Under the pieces are notes generated by a model. That model had not been told where the DNA came from. It saw nothing but the letters and a program-made list of their open reading frames with translations, and searched no databases. Made by a program: the position numbers and the translations under genes. Positions 54,371 to 54,866 of a stretch of 54,866 bases of DNA are shown piece after piece (position 1 is the stretch's first letter; each line of letters begins with the position of its first letter). The DNA is taken from the IMG/VR virus record IMGVR_UViG_3300013093_000004, positions 1-54,866 of that record; one strand, given 5' to 3'. This DNA is from a virus.

Positions 54371-54672
54371 TGTGGGCGGCATTGGCCGATGCGGCGATCT
54401 GTTCGGGGAGCCTGGGCACCGGCTGGGCGCTGGCGCGGTATTTCAACGCCGCGCGGGTCCAGGTGGTGCCGGTGCCGATGGATCATGTGAGCGATGCGGT
54501 GCGGTTTCTGGGCGACCGGGTCGACGATGTGGTGCGCCACATGCGGATGACCGGCGGAACGATCGAAATGAGCACCAGCGGCCATGTGACGCACAAGGGC
54601 ATCATCGTCATTTTTGCCCTGCGCACGCTGCCGATCGCCATGGCAGGCCCTGAAAAGGACAATCGGCGGTGA
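54367..54672 (+). CDS. Hypothetical protein, 101 residues
   Basis: It starts at ATG 54367 (or 54370), overlapping the nuclease. It has a mild N-terminal hydrophobic stretch (WAALADAAICSGSLGTGWAL), then a helical segment (HVSDAVRFLGDRVDDVVRHM) and a strand part ending GIIVIFALRTLP. It overlaps the junction-spanning gene by GTGA. Function unknown. Confidence 0.6.
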   Translation: MMWAALADAAICSGSLGTGWALARYFNAARVQVVPVPMDHVSDAVRFLGDRVDDVVRHMRMTGGTIEMSTSGHVTHKGIIVIFALRTLPIAMAGPEKDNRR

Positions 54673-54866
54673 GCGCCCGGGCGGAATTGCGCGCGCGGCG
54701 CGTGTTGCGGGCGATGCAGGCCGAAATGCACCGCCAGGTGAGAGAAGGCACGCTGATCAGCGCCAGCACGGTCGATCATGACGGCCGCATGGTGATCGAG
54801 GGCAAGGTCGACATGGCCATGCTGGCGCTGGTGACCGAGCGCGTGCTGTTGCAGGAAATCTATCAC
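54669..54866 (+). CDS. N-terminal part of small early protein (continues at 1)
   Basis: It begins with GTG 54669 overlapping the preceding TGA. The frame is open to the last base and continues after the repeat with six further codons to 141, giving 71 residues: a basic helical start (SARAELRARRVLRAMQAEMH), then TLISASTVDHDGRMVIEGKV and a Leu-rich end. No family is recognised. It shows that the window's ends are contiguous. Confidence 0.75.
   Translation, partial: MSARAELRARRVLRAMQAEMHRQVREGTLISASTVDHDGRMVIEGKVDMAMLALVTERVLLQEIYH
54744..54866. repeat. Direct terminal repeat, right copy
   Basis: Identical to positions 1-123. Removing one copy gives a circle of 54,743 bp with all coding frames intact across the joint. 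Confidence 0.95.

Overview
The window is one complete genome of a temperate siphophage-type virus (or an excised prophage). Its first and last 123 bases are identical, and a reading frame runs off the right end and finishes at the left end, so the unit closes to a circle of 54,743 bp. GC content is high throughout except for a visibly AT-richer patch around 36.0-37.25 kb. An alphaproteobacterial host, probably a sphingomonad, is suggested by three things: a GTCATCCCG-type palindrome of the kind scattered through such chromosomes, a gene-transfer-agent-like tail tip (DUF2460, DUF2163/BR0599, NlpC/P60, J-like), and a tRNA-Val-like attachment core. The host is inferred, not proven.

Layout. (1) Rightward early operon, 50.49 kb across the junction to 4.33 kb: Cro-like protein, LexA-type winged-helix protein, CII-like protein, DUF2303, VRR-NUC nuclease, a ParB/DGQHR-like protein, a Gp88-like cysteine protein, a replication initiator with five iterons inside its own gene, and a NusG-like factor at the end. 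(2) Late operon from a consensus-like promoter at 4406 to about 35.94 kb: HNH endonuclease, small and large terminase, HK97-type portal, protease and capsid, connectors, tail tube, tail chaperones with a -1 frameshift, tape measure, tail tip, two paralogous adhesins, a polyglycine adhesin, endolysin, holin-like proteins and a spanin pair. (3) A PemK/MazF-like toxin with a small upstream partner at 36.2-36.84 kb. (4) attP (3' part of a tRNA plus candidate integrase arm sites) and a tyrosine integrase. (5) A leftward operon of some 27 mostly overlapping small genes, 48.47 down to 37.29 kb. It carries a DndC-like PAPS-reductase-family protein, a methyltransferase, an HNH protein, DUF1643, DUF5131, an HD-type hydrolase, an acyl-carrier-like protein and a LuxR-type regulator. 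(6) An immunity region, 48.5-50.5 kb: an S24 (CI/LexA-like) repressor followed on the same strand by a lipoprotein and an exonuclease-BRCT protein.

How it works together. Five 15-bp operators of the form TTACG-N5-CGTAA lie in two groups: two at the leftward promoter pL and three between the repressor and cro genes. At both pL and pR the operator fills the end of the -35/-10 spacer and contributes the first bases of the -10, which is a lambda-like switch built on one palindrome. When repressor self-cleaves, pL and pR fire. The right operon then makes the initiator, which can act on its internal iterons, and the NusG-like factor, which sits where lambda would carry Q and may control the adjacent late promoter. 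The repressor operon stays on in the lysogen, so the MmpS-like lipoprotein and exonuclease-BRCT protein are candidates for lysogenic functions.

The least explained parts are the left-operon set of sulfur, radical-SAM-like, methyl and nucleotide enzymes and the ParB/DGQHR-Gp88 pair. Together they could form an unusual nucleic-acid modification or protection system, but that is speculation from family resemblances.
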